Shown here piece after piece: positions 5,864 to 7,105 of a stretch of DNA of 7,105 bases. This DNA comes from Candidatus Aegiribacteria sp. (GTDB taxonomy: Bacteria > Fermentibacterota > Fermentibacteria > Fermentibacterales > JCC-6). The stretch is from positions 1 to 7,105 of the forward strand of contig JAUVUL010000087.1 in NCBI GenBank assembly GCA_030600975.1, written 5' to 3'. How positions within the stretch are numbered: position 1 is the stretch's first letter; every line of letters begins with the position of its first letter. The notes beneath the pieces were generated by a model, which worked only from the letters and a program-made list of their open reading frames with translations, made no database searches and had not been told where the DNA came from. A program made the position numbers and the translations under genes.

Positions 5864-6763
5864 ATGTCAATGAACAGGATCTCTATATCAGTTATTACCG
5901 TATTCTTGCTCCTTACTTTACTCTTTCCGGGCTGTGGCGGCGGAGCATCCATTCAGGACGAACTGGGAATGGTACCAGGATTGTGTTTTCTTCATGTTCA
6001 TGTGAGTAGTGATATGAATATTGACCTTATACCAAACGGTATTAACGAGTTCATCCCCATTTGGCATATGAATATTGACCTTATACCAAACGGTATTAAC
6101 GAGTTCATCCCCATTTGGCTCTGTGATTCCCTTAACGTACGGGGAGATTTCGGAGTGAGCCTTCTTGGTATAAATCTCACCGATTTTACTCCTCAACTGC
6201 TTTTCCTTTCGAGGGAGCTTGGAACGGACAAAATGCTGCAGCTGGGAACAGACGGTTTTCATTGCGGTTCCGAGGAGAACCAGCAGGGTTACGATCTGGT
6301 CGATGAGCGGGGCAGCATGATCGGTTCAATTGCATGCAGGGACGGATGGACATGCCTTATAACGGGAAGCGGATCGGACAGGTCCGCCAGACGCTGGCTT
6401 GAGCTTGAAAAGGAGGAATCCCTTGCATCGGACTCCGACCTGATTTCTATCTCCGAATCTGATGCTGATCTTACAGTTCTTATTTCTCACAACTCCATAG
6501 CCTTCGTATCCGTAATACCCACGGGAATGCTTTCGAGAGCGCAGATAACTGTACTGAACAGAGTAAAGGATCTGATCCAGACGATTAACCCAAAAGCCCT
6601 GAGGGTAAGTCTGGATATCAGCAATGAAGAACCTCCGGTAACCCTTCTGGAATTACAGCTTGTACGGAACGGAGACAATGTTACCAGTTTTTCCTTCAGC
6701 TTCAGCGATACGGAACTGACCGCTGAAAACCTGCTCCTGATAATTAGGGACGGAGGTAATTAG
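5864..6763 (+). CDS. Putative lipoprotein of unknown function with an internal 18-residue tandem repeat
   Basis: I do not recognise this family. The product has 299 residues. The N-terminus has basic N4-R5, a hydrophobic stretch (about 6-21) and LFPGC with C24 as the likely lipidated cysteine, followed by three glycines. F-P at -3/-2 is not an ideal lipobox, but the overall form is that of a lipoprotein signal, so the protein is probably attached to a membrane on the outer face of the cytoplasmic membrane or beyond. The rest has no transmembrane segment or known catalytic motif. Residues 51-68 and 69-86 are identical 18-residue units. Two ATGs compete: 5864, and 5870 two codons later, where GGAG (5859-5862) is 7 nt upstream and fits better; the difference is two residues. 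The gene is divergent from the tRNA cluster and 67 nt ahead of a secreted nuclease gene; no functional link is shown. Confidence 0.8.
   Translation: MSMNRISISVITVFLLLTLLFPGCGGGASIQDELGMVPGLCFLHVHVSSDMNIDLIPNGINEFIPIWHMNIDLIPNGINEFIPIWLCDSLNVRGDFGVSLLGINLTDFTPQLLFLSRELGTDKMLQLGTDGFHCGSEENQQGYDLVDERGSMIGSIACRDGWTCLITGSGSDRSARRWLELEKEESLASDSDLISISESDADLTVLISHNSIAFVSVIPTGMLSRAQITVLNRVKDLIQTINPKALRVSLDISNEEPPVTLLELQLVRNGDNVTSFSFSFSDTELTAENLLLIIRDGGN
6012..6119 (+). repeat. Perfect 54-bp direct tandem duplication inside the lipoprotein gene
   Basis: Bases 6012-6065 and 6066-6119 are identical at all 54 positions. The length is a multiple of three, so the frame is kept, and each copy encodes MNIDLIPNGINEFIPIWH apart from the last residue of copy two, which reads Leu because its codon ends beyond the repeat. 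No third or decayed copy is present next to it. Each copy also holds a short ATACC-AAAC-GGTAT inverted repeat. Perfect identity, synonymous sites included, points to a very recent event or an assembly error. Confidence 0.97.
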
Positions 6764-6786
6764 ATTTTTCAATTACCTCCGTCCCT
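6746..6786 (+). terminator. Perfect 16-bp hairpin at the end of the lipoprotein gene (candidate terminator)
   Basis: AGGGACGGAGGTAATT (6746-6761) and AATTACCTCCGTCCCT (6771-6786) are exact reverse complements around a 9-nt loop, AGATTTTTC. The left arm contains the last codons, and the stop codon TAG (6761-6763) begins in the last base of the stem. No T-tract follows on either strand; the only T-run is in the loop. It may therefore be a 3'-end stabiliser or a Rho-independent terminator of non-classical form. The stem carries GGAGG in one arm and CCTCC in the other. Confidence 0.5.
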
Positions 6787-6830
6787 CATTATAGTACCTC
6801 TATAGTTCACAACTCAGGAAGAGAGTTTTC

Positions 6831-7105
6831 ATGAAGATCCGGATATCCTGGATGCGCGGTGTCGTGCTGGCATTCCTTCTGTTCAGTGCACTAGCTTCTG
6901 CGGATCCTCCTCCGGGGTATTACGATCCCGCTTCCGGTCTCACCGGGCCCGCGCTGCAGGAGGCCCTTCACGACATTATTGATAACCATACCAATATCAG
7001 CAATGCCGCTATCTGGCTCGCATTTTTCACGACGGATGAAAGGTATGGAGACAAGGTCTGGGACATGTACTCCGACACCCCGGGTGTAACTCCTCCATAC
7101 GAGTA
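6831..7105 (+). CDS. Secreted endonuclease I-family nuclease, N-terminal part (runs off the right edge)
   Basis: The first 91 codons plus two bases are present. The N-terminus is a Sec signal peptide: basic start, hydrophobic core at about 11-21, and a probable cut after ALASA (A24). The mature part reads PPPGYYDPASGLTGPALQEA (26-45), then LHDII (46-50), and KVWDMYSDTPG (75-85). These are typical of the N-terminal region of endonuclease I (EndA/Vvn-like, ββα-metal nucleases that degrade DNA outside the cytoplasm). The catalytic histidine region lies further on, outside the window, so activity cannot be judged. ATG 6831 has AGGAAGAGAG about 5 nt upstream. In many Bacteroidetes-like bacteria such enzymes carry C-terminal secretion or sorting domains; whether this one does is not visible. 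Same strand as the lipoprotein gene, 67 nt later, with the hairpin between. Confidence 0.85.
   Translation, partial: MKIRISWMRGVVLAFLLFSALASADPPPGYYDPASGLTGPALQEALHDIIDNHTNISNAAIWLAFFTTDERYGDKVWDMYSDTPGVTPPYE

Noticed and set aside
5628..5870. 80-codon minus-strand frame with GVAQLVEQLICNQQVRGSSP
   Set aside because: This is the familiar false protein made by translating a tRNA gene, here tRNA-Thr(TGT).
5918..6262. 114-codon minus-strand frame with an internal repeat, opposite the lipoprotein gene
   Set aside because: The repeat only reflects the 54-bp duplication. The plus strand has the signal peptide and ribosome binding site, so the minus frame is a shadow.
6790..6806. Two TATAGT boxes 11 nt apart as a promoter for the nuclease gene
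   Set aside because: They resemble -10 boxes, but no acceptable -35 box lies 16-18 nt upstream of either; too weak to annotate.

Overview
The window is a bacterial housekeeping locus with a short unrelated stretch at its right end. Everything from position 5714 down to position 1 lies on the minus strand and reads as one translation and transcription cluster. In transcription order it is tRNA-Thr(TGT), tRNA-Tyr(GTA), tRNA-Gly(TCC), tRNA-Thr(GGT), tuf (EF-Tu), rpmG (L33), tRNA-Trp(CCA), secE, nusG, rplK (L11), rplA (L1), rplJ (L10), rplL (L7/L12) and the first 154 codons of rpoB. The first five genes have the order of the E. coli thrU-tyrU-glyT-thrT-tufB unit. The rpmG-trnW-secE insertion is the arrangement known from many other bacteria. 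A near-consensus sigma70-type promoter (TTGACA, 17-nt spacer, TATGCT) sits just upstream of the first tRNA, so much of the cluster could be one long transcript. Gaps inside the cluster are short (1 to 114 nt), and most starts have a clear purine-rich ribosome binding site.

The right end (5864 to 7105) is transcribed the other way. It holds a putative lipoprotein of unknown function and the start of a secreted endonuclease I-family nuclease that runs off the window. The lipoprotein gene carries a perfect 54-bp in-frame tandem duplication. It ends inside a perfect 16-bp hairpin.

The organism is a bacterium with complete SD-led translation and CCA-encoding tRNA genes. The EF-Tu and RpoB sequences are not those of Proteobacteria or Firmicutes that I know well. 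Together with a secreted endonuclease I, they would fit the Bacteroidetes/FCB side or a related candidate phylum. That placement is a weak inference and needs a tree.

The genes work together as expected. EF-Tu delivers aminoacyl-tRNAs, and L11, L10 and L7/L12 form the ribosomal GTPase-associated stalk on which EF-Tu acts. L1 forms the other stalk and is the usual translational regulator of the L11-L1 pair. L33 is a small 50S protein, SecE is part of the Sec translocon, and NusG couples RNA polymerase (RpoB) to ribosomes or Rho. I found no undescribed system. The items most worth a second look are the 54-bp duplication, the perfect 3' hairpin and the structured nusG-rplK leader.
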